Shown here piece after piece: positions 50,423 through 58,481 of a DNA stretch of 64,000 nt. The notes beneath the pieces are model-generated. The model ran no database searches. It was not told where the DNA came from and saw only the letters and a program-made list of their open reading frames with translations. A program made the position numbers and the translations under genes. Each line of letters begins with the position of its first letter. Position 1 is the stretch's first letter. The stretch comes from an uncultured Oscillospiraceae bacterium (lineage in GTDB: Bacteria > Bacillota > Clostridia > Oscillospirales > Oscillospiraceae): assembly GCA_910588135.1 (NCBI GenBank), contig CAJUOT010000005.1, positions 1-64,000 of the forward strand, read 5' to 3'.

Positions 50423-52498
50423 ATGGATCAATACATAGGTAAAATGCTCGACAACCGATACGAGATTCTGGAGTGCATCGGCACCGGGGGCATGGCCGTG
50501 GTGTACAAGGCCCGGTGCCACCGGCTCAACCGGCTGGTGGCCATCAAGATCCTGAAGCCGGAGCTGGCCCAGGACGCCGATTTCCGCCGGCGCTTCCACG
50601 ACGAGTCCCAGGCGGTGGCCATGCTGTCCAACGCCAACATTGTGTCCGTGTATGACGTGAGCCGTTCCGACGGGCTGGACTATATTGTCATGGAGCTGGT
50701 GGACGGGATGACCCTCAAGCAGTATATGCTGCGCAGGGGCACGCCGCTGAACTGGCGGGAGGCGGTGCATTTCATCACCCAGATCATGCGGGCGCTGAGC
50801 CACGCCCACTCCCGGGGCATCATCCACCGGGACATCAAGCCCCACAACATCATGGTGCTGCGGGACGGCAGCGTGAAGGTCACCGACTTCGGCATCGCCC
50901 AGCTGGCCAGCGCCGCCCAGAACACCATGACCCAGGAGACCATCGGTTCGGTGCACTATATCTCGCCGGAGCAGGCCAAGGGCAGCCATGTGGACTGCCG
51001 CACCGACATCTACTCCGCCGGCGTGGTGCTGTATGAAATGCTCACCGGCCGCCTGCCCTTCGAGGGGGACACTCCCGTGGCGGTGGCCATTCAGCACATC
51101 AAGTCCATCCCCGTACCCCCCTGCGACCTGAACCCGGACGTGCCCCGGGCGCTGGAGGCCATCACCATGAAGGCCATGGCCCCTGAGCTGGGCCAGCGGT
51201 ACGCCTCCGCCGAGGAGATGCTGGACGACCTGAAGGAGTTCCGCAAGAACCCGGATTTCCAGCCCGCCTCCACCGGCCCGGGGGAGACGGACGAGCCCAC
51301 CCAGGTGGTGCCGGCGAAGATGATTACGGCTTCCGTCCGGGTGCCGGTGGAGCGCCGGGAGCCGGAGGGGGCGCAGCCGGAGCGCCAGCGCCGCCGCCGG
51401 GAGGCGGAGGAGGACGACTATTACGACGACGAGCCGCCCCGCCGGGGCGCCGGGGTGGCGGCGGCCGCCGCCGCGGTGCTGGTCATCCTGGCTTTTATCG
51501 GCTGCATCGTCTACTTCCTCTGGAACTTCTTTGCCAAGGATCTGCTGTTCCCTGAGACCCAGGAGTATGAGGTGCCCAGCCTGCTGGGCTACACCGTGGA
51601 GCAGCTGGAGGAGAACAAGGCGATTCTGGGCGGCTTCGAGCTGGAGGTGGGCCCCACGGTGTTCAGCGCGGAGTACGAGGAGGGACAGATCTGCAGCCAG
51701 ACCCCGGAGGCCAAGACGATGGTGAAGGAGGGCAGCATGACCATCACCGTCAACGTCAGCGGCGGCGAGGATGAGATGTATATGCCCAACGTGAAGACCT
51801 GGGACTTCCGGCAGGCCCTCCAGACCCTCCAGGATGAGATGGGGTTGAAGGTGAAGCAGGAGGAGGACTTCTCTGAGACCATCACCCAGGGCTATGTCAT
51901 CTCCCAGATTCCCCAGGAGGGGGTCCGGGTGGACAAGGGGGACGAGGTCACCATTGTCGTCAGCAAAGGCCCGGAACAGAAGCAGGCCACGGTGACCAAC
52001 TTCCTCAACGTCCCGCTGGAGCAGGCCAAGGAGCAGATTACCCAGCTGGGCCTGAAGGTGGGCAAGGTCAGCGAATACTACAGCGACGAGTACGCCGAGG
52101 GCCGGGTATCCTGGCAGAGCATCGCCCAGGGGGAGCAGGTGGACAAGGATACCCCCATCGACCTGTGGGTGAGCCTGGGCCCGGAGCCTGTGGAGGAGAG
52201 CACGCCGCCGGGGACCGAGCCGCCGGGGACGGAGCCGCCGGCGGAGAGCGGCCAGCTGCCCGAGCCCACCCAGGACGTGTCCGGAGCGGCCAGCACCCAG
52301 ACCATCTATGTGGACTTGACCGGCTATGAGGGCACGGTGAATGTGCGCATTGTGGTGGGAGACAGGACGATCCACGACAGCCCGGTGGACGCCGACATGA
52401 ACAGCAGCTTCCCCAAGAACGTCACCGCGTCGGGGCTGCAGACAGTGTCCATCTATATCAACGATTTTCTGGTAAGAAGCTACCAGCAGCAGTTCTGA
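50423..52498 (+). CDS. prkC: Serine/threonine protein kinase with PASTA repeats (PrkC/Stk1 type)
   Basis: Membrane kinase of 691 aa that senses muropeptides or lipid II and controls growth, wall metabolism and germination. The kinase domain (about 10-275) has the Gly-rich loop GTGGMAVVYKA, HRDIKPHNIM (near 135) and DFGIA; a basic, acidic-patch linker (about 300-340) precedes one membrane helix (about 342-367). Three PASTA repeats follow (about 375-445, 446-515, 516-590), each with the pattern ending in a hydrophobic Val/Ile pair. An extra C-terminal Ser/Pro/Thr-rich linker and a 60-residue beta domain close the protein. Partner of the upstream phosphatase. Confidence 0.96.
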   Translation: MDQYIGKMLDNRYEILECIGTGGMAVVYKARCHRLNRLVAIKILKPELAQDADFRRRFHDESQAVAMLSNANIVSVYDVSRSDGLDYIVMELVDGMTLKQYMLRRGTPLNWREAVHFITQIMRALSHAHSRGIIHRDIKPHNIMVLRDGSVKVTDFGIAQLASAAQNTMTQETIGSVHYISPEQAKGSHVDCRTDIYSAGVVLYEMLTGRLPFEGDTPVAVAIQHIKSIPVPPCDLNPDVPRALEAITMKAMAPELGQRYASAEEMLDDLKEFRKNPDFQPASTGPGETDEPTQVVPAKMITASVRVPVERREPEGAQPERQRRRREAEEDDYYDDEPPRRGAGVAAAAAAVLVILAFIGCIVYFLWNFFAKDLLFPETQEYEVPSLLGYTVEQLEENKAILGGFELEVGPTVFSAEYEEGQICSQTPEAKTMVKEGSMTITVNVSGGEDEMYMPNVKTWDFRQALQTLQDEMGLKVKQEEDFSETITQGYVISQIPQEGVRVDKGDEVTIVVSKGPEQKQATVTNFLNVPLEQAKEQITQLGLKVGKVSEYYSDEYAEGRVSWQSIAQGEQVDKDTPIDLWVSLGPEPVEESTPPGTEPPGTEPPAESGQLPEPTQDVSGAASTQTIYVDLTGYEGTVNVRIVVGDRTIHDSPVDADMNSSFPKNVTASGLQTVSIYINDFLVRSYQQQF

Positions 52499-52502
52499 CG
52501 GC

Positions 52503-53390
52503 ATGACGGGACAGATCGTCAAGGCCCTGAGCGGTTTCTATTACGTGGACACCGGGACGGGGGAGCCGCTTCCCTGCCGGGGGCGGGGGAAACTGCGCCA
52601 CCAGCGGGTGACGCCGCTGGTGGGCGACCGGGTGGAGATCACCCCCACGGGGGAGGGCACGGGGATGGTGGACGCTGTCCTTCCCCGGAAGAACCGGTTC
52701 AGCCGCCCTGCCGTGGCCAATATTGACCAGATGGTCATCGTCTGCTCCGGCGCGGTGCCGGTCACCGACCCGTTCCTCATCGACCGCATGGCGGCCATGG
52801 CGGAGTGGAAGGGCTGCCAGCCGCTCATCGTGTTCAACAAGTGCGACCTGGAGCGGGCGGACGCCCTGGCGGCGGTGTACCGCGCCGCGGGATTCCCCAC
52901 CCTCCAGGTGAGCGCGCAGACCGGGGAGGGGATGGACGCTTTGTCCGCCGCCGTGGCCGGGAAGGTGTCCGCCTTCACGGGGAATTCCGGGGTGGGCAAG
53001 TCCAGCATCCTCAACGCCCTCCAGCCCGGGTTCTCCCTCCGGGTGGGCGAGGTGAGCGAAAAGCTGGGGCGGGGCCGGCACACCACCCGCCATGTGGAGC
53101 TGTTCCCTGTGGCGGGCGGGCTGGTGGCGGACACGCCGGGGTTTTCCTCCTTCGACGCGGACCAGATGGAGGCCATCCCCAAAGAGGAGCTGGCCGCCGC
53201 GTTCCGGGAGTTCACGCCTTTTTTGGACGGCTGCCGGTTCCAGGGCTGCGCCCACGTGAAGGAGCGGGGCTGCGCCGTGCGGGAGGCGGTGGAGGCGGGC
53301 AGGATCGCCCCCAGCCGCCACGACAGCTACGTCCGGCTTTATGAGCAGGCCAGGGAGCTGCCGGAGTGGGAGCAGGGAAAAAGCAAATGA
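52503..53390 (+). CDS. rsgA: Ribosome small subunit-dependent GTPase RsgA
   Basis: A circularly permuted GTPase of 295 aa that checks 30S assembly. OB domain (1-65), G4 NKCD (near 118), G1 GNSGVGKSS (near 161), G3 DTPGF (near 206) and the C-terminal zinc finger in CRFQGCAHVKERGCAV (near 244). Four bases after prkC; a strong terminator follows. The B. subtilis neighbours rpe and thiN are missing. Confidence 0.96.
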   Translation: MTGQIVKALSGFYYVDTGTGEPLPCRGRGKLRHQRVTPLVGDRVEITPTGEGTGMVDAVLPRKNRFSRPAVANIDQMVIVCSGAVPVTDPFLIDRMAAMAEWKGCQPLIVFNKCDLERADALAAVYRAAGFPTLQVSAQTGEGMDALSAAVAGKVSAFTGNSGVGKSSILNALQPGFSLRVGEVSEKLGRGRHTTRHVELFPVAGGLVADTPGFSSFDADQMEAIPKEELAAAFREFTPFLDGCRFQGCAHVKERGCAVREAVEAGRIAPSRHDSYVRLYEQARELPEWEQGKSK

Positions 53391-53399
53391 GACGGCGTG

Positions 53400-53430
53400 G
53401 GCCTCCCGGCTTGTCCGGGAGGCCTTTTTG
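53400..53430 (+). terminator. Intrinsic terminator after rsgA
   Basis: A 10-bp perfect stem GGCCTCCCGG/CCGGGAGGCC followed by TTTTT; it closes the long run that begins near yicC. Confidence 0.94.
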
Positions 53431-53505
53431 AAATTCAGGGAACAGGACAGCCCCCTTTCACATATGCTGGTATATCATCCGGCGGCGGGAAAGGGGGGTG
53501 TTTTC

Positions 53506-53580
53506 ATGCGGGTGGTCGTGGTGAAGTTTCCCAAGGCGCTGTGCGGTCTGATGCGCAGGATATTCCACATGGACCAGTGA
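53506..53580 (+). CDS. spoVM: Stage V sporulation protein SpoVM
   Basis: A 24-codon gene. The product, containing VVKFPKALCGLMRRIF, is the amphipathic helix that marks the convex forespore membrane and recruits SpoIVA. It keeps Pro9 and the basic-hydrophobic alternation of B. subtilis SpoVM (26 aa). A good ribosome site (AAAGGGGGG) stands 7 bases before the ATG. Position supports it: B. subtilis has prpC-prkC-rsgA-rpe-thiN-spoVM, and here spoVM follows rsgA with the two middle genes gone. Expression would be under mother-cell sigma factors, not visible here as sigma-A boxes. Confidence 0.88.
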   Translation: MRVVVVKFPKALCGLMRRIFHMDQ

Positions 53581-53586
53581 TACATA

Positions 53587-53654
53587 GCCGCGCCAACAGC
53601 CGGGGCATTCAGACTCTGGGCCGCAGAGATGTATGCCGAGGCTGTTGGCGCGGC
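53587..53654 (+). other. Long three-part hairpin after spoVM
   Basis: A 15-bp perfect stem (53587-53601 with 53640-53654) encloses a 5-bp stem GGCAT/ATGCC (53604-53608, 53633-53637) and a terminal CTCTG/CAGAG hairpin (53614-53618, 53624-53628). No T-run follows, only CTCTTGCTTG. It could terminate spoVM poorly or be an RNA element or small palindromic repeat. Confidence 0.65.
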
Positions 53655-53721
53655 CTCTTGCTTGCGCGGCCGGGGAACCCCGGGGAACAGGGGAATGCCG
53701 TCTATTTGCCGTTTTGAGAAA

Positions 53722-53750
53722 TTGACTTCCATCCTTCCATATGGTATACT
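53722..53750 (+). promoter_or_regulatory. Sigma-A promoter of the Dlt-like cassette
   Basis: TTGACT (53722-53727), 17-base spacer, TATACT (53745-53750), 64 bases before the first gene. Confidence 0.88.
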
Positions 53751-53813
53751 ATGTCGATATGCAGGGAACGTGCGCGGACAGGTTCCCCCTGACAGGGGGC
53801 GCGAAAGGAAGCA

Positions 53814-55103
53814 TTGAGTGCGATGCGGGAGACAGAGACAAAGCCGGAGGCCGGGGGACGGACAAAAAGGACAACGGGAATATCCGTCCGGATGGGGGCC
53901 GCCGCCCTGTGCCTGATTCTGGCGCTGAGCGCCTGCGCCTCCGGCCCGGGGCAGCTGGAATCGGAGCCGGCGAGCCCCGCCCTGGAGAGCGGGCAGGCGG
54001 CGGCCGACGCCACGCCGCCCCAGCTGCTGGGGGTGAAGGACATCACCGTGATGGCGGGGGGAAGCGTGTCCTACCGGGACGGGGTGTCCGCTGTGGACGA
54101 TGTGGACGGCCCCGTGTCATTTCAGGTGGACGCCGGGGCGGTGGACCTGTCTGAACCGGGGGAGTACCGGGTGGTCTACTCCGCCGAGGACGCGGCGGGC
54201 AACCGGGCCGAGGCTGTCATCACGGTGACGGTGGAACCCATCACGGTAGACCAGGACATCCAGGAGTCGGACGAGCCGGTTTCCACCGGCGGCGGCACGG
54301 CCTCCAGCCCGGCGACGGAGGAGGAGGTCAACCGGCTGGCGGACCAGATTTTGGGCCAGATTCTCCGGGACGGCATGAGCCAGCGGGAGCGGGCCCGGGC
54401 CATTTTCAACTATGTAAACCGGAACGTCCGGTATGTGGGCAGCTCGGACAAGTCCAGCTGGGTCGTGGGGGCCCATACGGGCTTTACCCGGCGCCGCGGG
54501 GACTGCTACAACTACTTTGCCTGTTCCAAGGCCCTGCTGACCCGGGCGGGCATCCCCAACATCGACCTGACCCGGGTGGGGGGGAACAGCCGCCACTACT
54601 GGCAGCTGGTGAACACCGGGGACGGATGGTATCATTTTGACGCCTGCCCCCACCCCACGGGCTACCCCCTGGTGGCCTTCATGATTACCGAGACCCAGGC
54701 CCGCACCTATACCGAGCAGGTGAAGCGGGCGCGGCAGAACTACTATGTCTATGACTATGACTCCTGCCCCGTGGAGGTGGAGGGGACGCCGCCGGAGGGC
54801 TGGCGGCCGCCGGTCTCCACGCCCCCGCCGGCAGTGACCCAGCCGCCTGCGGAGGCGACGGTCGAGCCGCCGGCAGAGACAGTGGAACCGCCCGCAGAGA
54901 CGGCGGAGCCTCCCCTGGAGAGCGTGGAGCCCCCAGTGGAGACCCCGCTTCCCGAAGAGAGCCAGCCGCCCGCGGAGGCGACCAGTCCCCCCGCGGAGAC
55001 CGGCGCGCCGCCCGTGGAGGAGACGGAACCGCTGCCGGACTGGCCGGCCCAGACGGAGCCGCTGGACGATTGGACAAACTGGCCGCCTTCCGGAGGGGAA
55101 TGA
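53814..55103 (+). CDS. Transglutaminase-like lipoprotein with Pro/Glu-rich tail
   Basis: 429 aa from a TTG at 53814 (AAGGA close upstream); an ATG at 53823 is the alternative. After a basic stretch, a lipobox (ALSAC, Cys41) anchors it to the membrane. Residues 65-140 form an Ig/DUF5011-like beta domain (LGVKDITVMAGGSVSY); about 165-305 is a transglutaminase-like fold whose triad is visible: Cys in RRGDCYNYF, His in NSRHYWQL, Asp in YHFDACP. The last 100 residues are degenerate PPAET repeats of the wall-spanning kind. It begins the Dlt-like cassette. Substrate and whether it crosslinks or cleaves peptides are unknown. Confidence 0.85.
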   Translation: MSAMRETETKPEAGGRTKRTTGISVRMGAAALCLILALSACASGPGQLESEPASPALESGQAAADATPPQLLGVKDITVMAGGSVSYRDGVSAVDDVDGPVSFQVDAGAVDLSEPGEYRVVYSAEDAAGNRAEAVITVTVEPITVDQDIQESDEPVSTGGGTASSPATEEEVNRLADQILGQILRDGMSQRERARAIFNYVNRNVRYVGSSDKSSWVVGAHTGFTRRRGDCYNYFACSKALLTRAGIPNIDLTRVGGNSRHYWQLVNTGDGWYHFDACPHPTGYPLVAFMITETQARTYTEQVKRARQNYYVYDYDSCPVEVEGTPPEGWRPPVSTPPPAVTQPPAEATVEPPAETVEPPAETAEPPLESVEPPVETPLPEESQPPAEATSPPAETGAPPVEETEPLPDWPAQTEPLDDWTNWPPSGGE

Positions 55104-55105
55104 CC

Positions 55106-56623
55106 ATGCAGAGAAACGTATTGGAATATCTGGAGGCCACCGCGCCCCGCCTGCCGGACAAGGTGGCGTTCCACAACGGCACGGAGGGCCTGACCTTCGG
55201 GCAGGTGTCCCGGGCCGCCCGGGGGATCGGCACCTTCCTGGCCCGGAAAGGGCTGGAGCGGGAGCCGGTGGTGGTGTTTATGGAAAAGCACCCCAAGTCG
55301 GTGGCCGCCTTTTTCGGGGTGGTCTACTCCGGCTGCTTCTATGTCCCCATCGACGAGGAAATGCCGCTCTACCGGGTGGAGCTGATTTTTCAGACCCTGA
55401 GGCCCCGGGCCGTGCTGTGCGATGAAAAGACCCGTCAGGCGGCGGCGGAGCTGGGCTATGAGGGCGGGCTGTACGGCTATGAGGAGGCCGCGGCCTGCCA
55501 GCCGGACCAGGGGCTGCTGGACTCCATCCGGGCGGGCCAGCTGGACACCGACCCGCTGTACATTGTCTTTACCTCCGGCTCCACCGGGGTGCCCAAGGGG
55601 GTGGCGGCCTGCCACCGCTCGGTGATCGACTACATCGAGCAGCTGTCCGCCACCCTGGGCTTCAGCGAGGACACGGTGTTCGGCAACCAGACCCCGCTGT
55701 ACTTCGACGCCTGCCTGAAGGAGCTCTACCCCACGCTGAAATTCGGGGCCACCACCTATCTGATTCCCAAGGGGCTGTTCCTGTTTCCGGTGAAGCTGGT
55801 GGAATTCCTCAATGAGCACAAAATCAACACGGTGTGCTGGGTGGTGTCCGCCCTGACCATGATCTCCGGGCTGGGGGCGCTGAAAAAGAACGTGCCCCAG
55901 TACCTGCACACCATCGCCTTTGGCAGCGAGGTGTTTCCCATCCGCCAGTTCAACCTGTGGCGGGAGGCCCTGCCCAACGCCAGATTCACCAACCTGTACG
56001 GCCCCACCGAGTGCACCGGGATGAGCTGCTTCTACCACGTGGACCGGGACTTCGGCCCGGACGAGGCCATTCCCATCGGCGGCCCCTTCCCCAACACGGG
56101 CATTTTGCTGCTGGCCGAGGGGGACAAGCCAGCCGCCCCCGGACAGGTGGGGGAGATCTGCATCCGGGGCACCTGCCTGACCATGGGCTACTACCGTATG
56201 CCGGAAAAGACGGCGGAGTGCTTTGTGCAGAACCCGCTGAACGACGCCTACCCCGAGCTGATCTACCGCACCGGCGACCTGGGGCGCTACAACGACCGGG
56301 GGGAGCTGGTGTTCGTCTCCCGGAAGGACTACCAGATCAAGCACATGGGGCACCGGGTGGAGCTCCAGGAGATTGAGGCCGCCGCCTCCACCCACCGCTC
56401 TGTGGCCGCGGCCTGCGCGGTGTTTGACCAGGAGAAGGACCGCATCCGGATGTACTATACCGGCGGGGTGGAGCCGGGGGAGCTGACCGCCTTTTTGAAG
56501 GGCCGCCTGCCCCGGTACATGATTCCAAACCGCGTGGAGCGGCTGGAGCGCCTGCCGCTGACCCCCAACGGAAAAATAGACCGCAAGGCCCTGGCCGCCG
56601 GACAGATTCCGGCGGGGGTTTAA
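55106..56623 (+). CDS. AMP-dependent ligase, DltA-like (D-alanine--carrier protein ligase)
   Basis: A 505-aa adenylating enzyme of the ANL superfamily. Motifs: YIVFTSGSTGVPKG (near 155), NLYGPTECTG (near 297), YRTGDLGRY and the hinge region FVSRKDYQIKHMGHRVE (near 410), with catalytic Lys in PNGKIDRKAL near the C-terminus. It resembles DltA, which activates D-alanine and loads it on the carrier protein; an alternative amino or fatty acid substrate cannot be excluded. ATG 55106 is 9 bases after GGAGG; the ATG at 55100 is too close. Followed after 17 bases by the carrier protein. Confidence 0.88.
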   Translation: MQRNVLEYLEATAPRLPDKVAFHNGTEGLTFGQVSRAARGIGTFLARKGLEREPVVVFMEKHPKSVAAFFGVVYSGCFYVPIDEEMPLYRVELIFQTLRPRAVLCDEKTRQAAAELGYEGGLYGYEEAAACQPDQGLLDSIRAGQLDTDPLYIVFTSGSTGVPKGVAACHRSVIDYIEQLSATLGFSEDTVFGNQTPLYFDACLKELYPTLKFGATTYLIPKGLFLFPVKLVEFLNEHKINTVCWVVSALTMISGLGALKKNVPQYLHTIAFGSEVFPIRQFNLWREALPNARFTNLYGPTECTGMSCFYHVDRDFGPDEAIPIGGPFPNTGILLLAEGDKPAAPGQVGEICIRGTCLTMGYYRMPEKTAECFVQNPLNDAYPELIYRTGDLGRYNDRGELVFVSRKDYQIKHMGHRVELQEIEAAASTHRSVAAACAVFDQEKDRIRMYYTGGVEPGELTAFLKGRLPRYMIPNRVERLERLPLTPNGKIDRKALAAGQIPAGV

Positions 56624-56640
56624 GAGAAAGAAGGACTATC

Positions 56641-56868
56641 ATGGAAGAACTGCTGGATATCCTGCGGGAGCTGCACCCGGACGTGGACTTCGAGAACTGC
56701 GGCAATCTGATCGACGGCAAAATCCTGGACTCCATTGACATTGTCACCCTGGTGGCGGAGATCGGCGACGCCTTCGATGTAGAGGTCCCGGCCGAGGAGC
56801 TGACGCCGGAGAACTTCAATTCCGCCCAGGCCCTGTGGGCCATGATCCAGCGGCTGGACGAGGCGTGA
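56641..56868 (+). CDS. Acyl/aminoacyl carrier protein, DltC-like
   Basis: A 75-aa four-helix carrier protein. The phosphopantetheine serine is in GKILDSIDIVTLV (Ser36 area), and the length equals DltC (about 78). It would receive the substrate from the ligase directly upstream and pass it to the MBOAT protein. GAAAGAAGG precedes the ATG. Confidence 0.9.
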   Translation: MEELLDILRELHPDVDFENCGNLIDGKILDSIDIVTLVAEIGDAFDVEVPAEELTPENFNSAQALWAMIQRLDEA

Positions 56869-56878
56869 GCGCGGCGCC

Positions 56879-58468
56879 ATGAGCTTTGCTTCGACTCAGT
56901 TTCTGGCCTTTTTCGCGGCGCTGTTCCTGCTGTACTACGCCATTCCCAGGCGGCACCAGTGGAAGCTGCTGCTGGCCGGCAGCCTGTTTTTCTACTGGTT
57001 TGCCGGGTGGTGGTGCCTGATCTACATCGGCGTGACCACGGTGACCACCTATCTGGCGGGCCGGAAGATCGCCGCGCTGGCCGCTTCCCAGGAGGAGTGG
57101 CTCAAAGCCCACCGGGACGAGCTGTCCAAGGAGGAGCGCAAGGCCCGGAAGGCGAAGGACAAATCTGTCCGCTTCCGCTGGATGCTGGGGTGTCTGCTGG
57201 TGAATTTCGGCATTCTGGCGGTGGTGAAATACGCCAATTTCGTGCTGGGCAACGTCAGCGCCCTGACTGTTTTCTTCGGCGGGCAGCCGATTCCCTCCCT
57301 GTCCCTGGTGCTGCCCATGGGAATTTCCTTCTACACCTTCCAGGCCATGGGCTACCTCATCGACGTATACTGGGGCAAGTGCCGGGCCGAGCGGAATCTG
57401 GGCCGGTTCGCCCTGTTCGTCACCTTCTTTCCCCAGCTGATCCAGGGGCCCATCAGCCGCTTCGGCGAGCTGAGCCGGACCCTCTGCGGAGAGCACCCCT
57501 GGGACTCCCGGCAGATCGCCATGGGGGCGGAGCGGGTGCTGTGGGGGCTGGCAAAGAAGCTGATCGTGGCCGACCGGCTGGCCATCCCCCTGCGGGCCCT
57601 GGTGTCCGACCCGGAGCGGTATACGGGCGTGTACGTGCTGGCGGTGGTGTTCCTGTACGCTGTCCAGCTCTACGCCGACTTCACCGGCGGCATTGACATC
57701 ACCATCGGCGCGGCCCAGATGCTGGGCGTGAAGGTGACGGAGAACTTTCAGCGGCCCTTCTTCTCCAAGAGCGCGGCGGAGTACTGGCGGCGCTGGCACA
57801 TCACCATGGGCACCTGGTTCCGGGACTACCTGTTCTATCCCATGTCGGTGTCCAGGCCGATCTTGAAGCTGCACCAGAAATGCCGGAACCGCTTCGGCCG
57901 CTTCGGCAAGCACGTGGGCGTGCACACGTGCAGCATCATCCTCTGGTTCGTCACCGGCCTGTGGCATGGGGCCAGCTGGAATTTCATCGTCTGGGGCCTG
58001 CTCAACGGCATGGTCATTATCGTCTCCCAGGAGCTGGAGCCGCTGTACGCCCGGTTTCACGCCCGCTTCCCCAGCCTGAAAGGGAGCCGGGGCTGGGATC
58101 TGGTGCAGGTTGCGCGCACCTTCTGGCTCATGGGGATCATCCGGGTGCTGGACGTGTACCGGGACGTGCCCCTCACCTTCCGCCAGCTGGGGACGGTGTT
58201 CACCGCCCTCCGGCCCCAGACGCTGTGGGACGGCTCCTTCCTGGAGCTGGGCATCGGCGCGGGGGACTGGCTTGTCGCCGCCGCCGGGGCGGGGGCCATG
58301 CTGGTTTGCAGTCTGCTGGGCCGGCGGGAGCCGGTGCGGGTGCGGCTGACGCGGGACCACCCCCAGCTGGCCTGGGGCGGGTGCGTGCTGCTGGCGCTGC
58401 TCACCCTGGTGTTCGGGGTGTACGGCATCGGCTTTGACGCCACCCAGTTCATCTACAACCAATTCTGA
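56879..58468 (+). CDS. MBOAT family membrane O-acyltransferase, DltB/AlgI-like
   Basis: A 529-aa membrane protein with about 11 helices. The MBOAT core is clear: PMGISFYTFQAMGYLIDVY (near 146), FPQLIQGPI (near 184), EYWRRWHITMGTWFRDYLFYP (near 300) and the conserved His in TGLWHGASWNFI (near 365). It moves the acyl/aminoacyl group from the carrier across the membrane onto a surface polymer (teichoic acid in true DltB). It is longer than classical DltB (about 400 aa) because of a charged loop near 70-100 and a C-terminal extension, so AlgI/PatA-like substrates are possible. Confidence 0.9.
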   Translation: MSFASTQFLAFFAALFLLYYAIPRRHQWKLLLAGSLFFYWFAGWWCLIYIGVTTVTTYLAGRKIAALAASQEEWLKAHRDELSKEERKARKAKDKSVRFRWMLGCLLVNFGILAVVKYANFVLGNVSALTVFFGGQPIPSLSLVLPMGISFYTFQAMGYLIDVYWGKCRAERNLGRFALFVTFFPQLIQGPISRFGELSRTLCGEHPWDSRQIAMGAERVLWGLAKKLIVADRLAIPLRALVSDPERYTGVYVLAVVFLYAVQLYADFTGGIDITIGAAQMLGVKVTENFQRPFFSKSAAEYWRRWHITMGTWFRDYLFYPMSVSRPILKLHQKCRNRFGRFGKHVGVHTCSIILWFVTGLWHGASWNFIVWGLLNGMVIIVSQELEPLYARFHARFPSLKGSRGWDLVQVARTFWLMGIIRVLDVYRDVPLTFRQLGTVFTALRPQTLWDGSFLELGIGAGDWLVAAAGAGAMLVCSLLGRREPVRVRLTRDHPQLAWGGCVLLALLTLVFGVYGIGFDATQFIYNQF

Positions 58469-58481
58469 GGGGGCGGAGCGG

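Noticed and set aside
54830..55060. Tandem DNA repeat in the transglutaminase gene
   Set aside because: It is a degenerate protein-level PPAET-type repeat typical of wall-spanning tails, not a separate DNA element.
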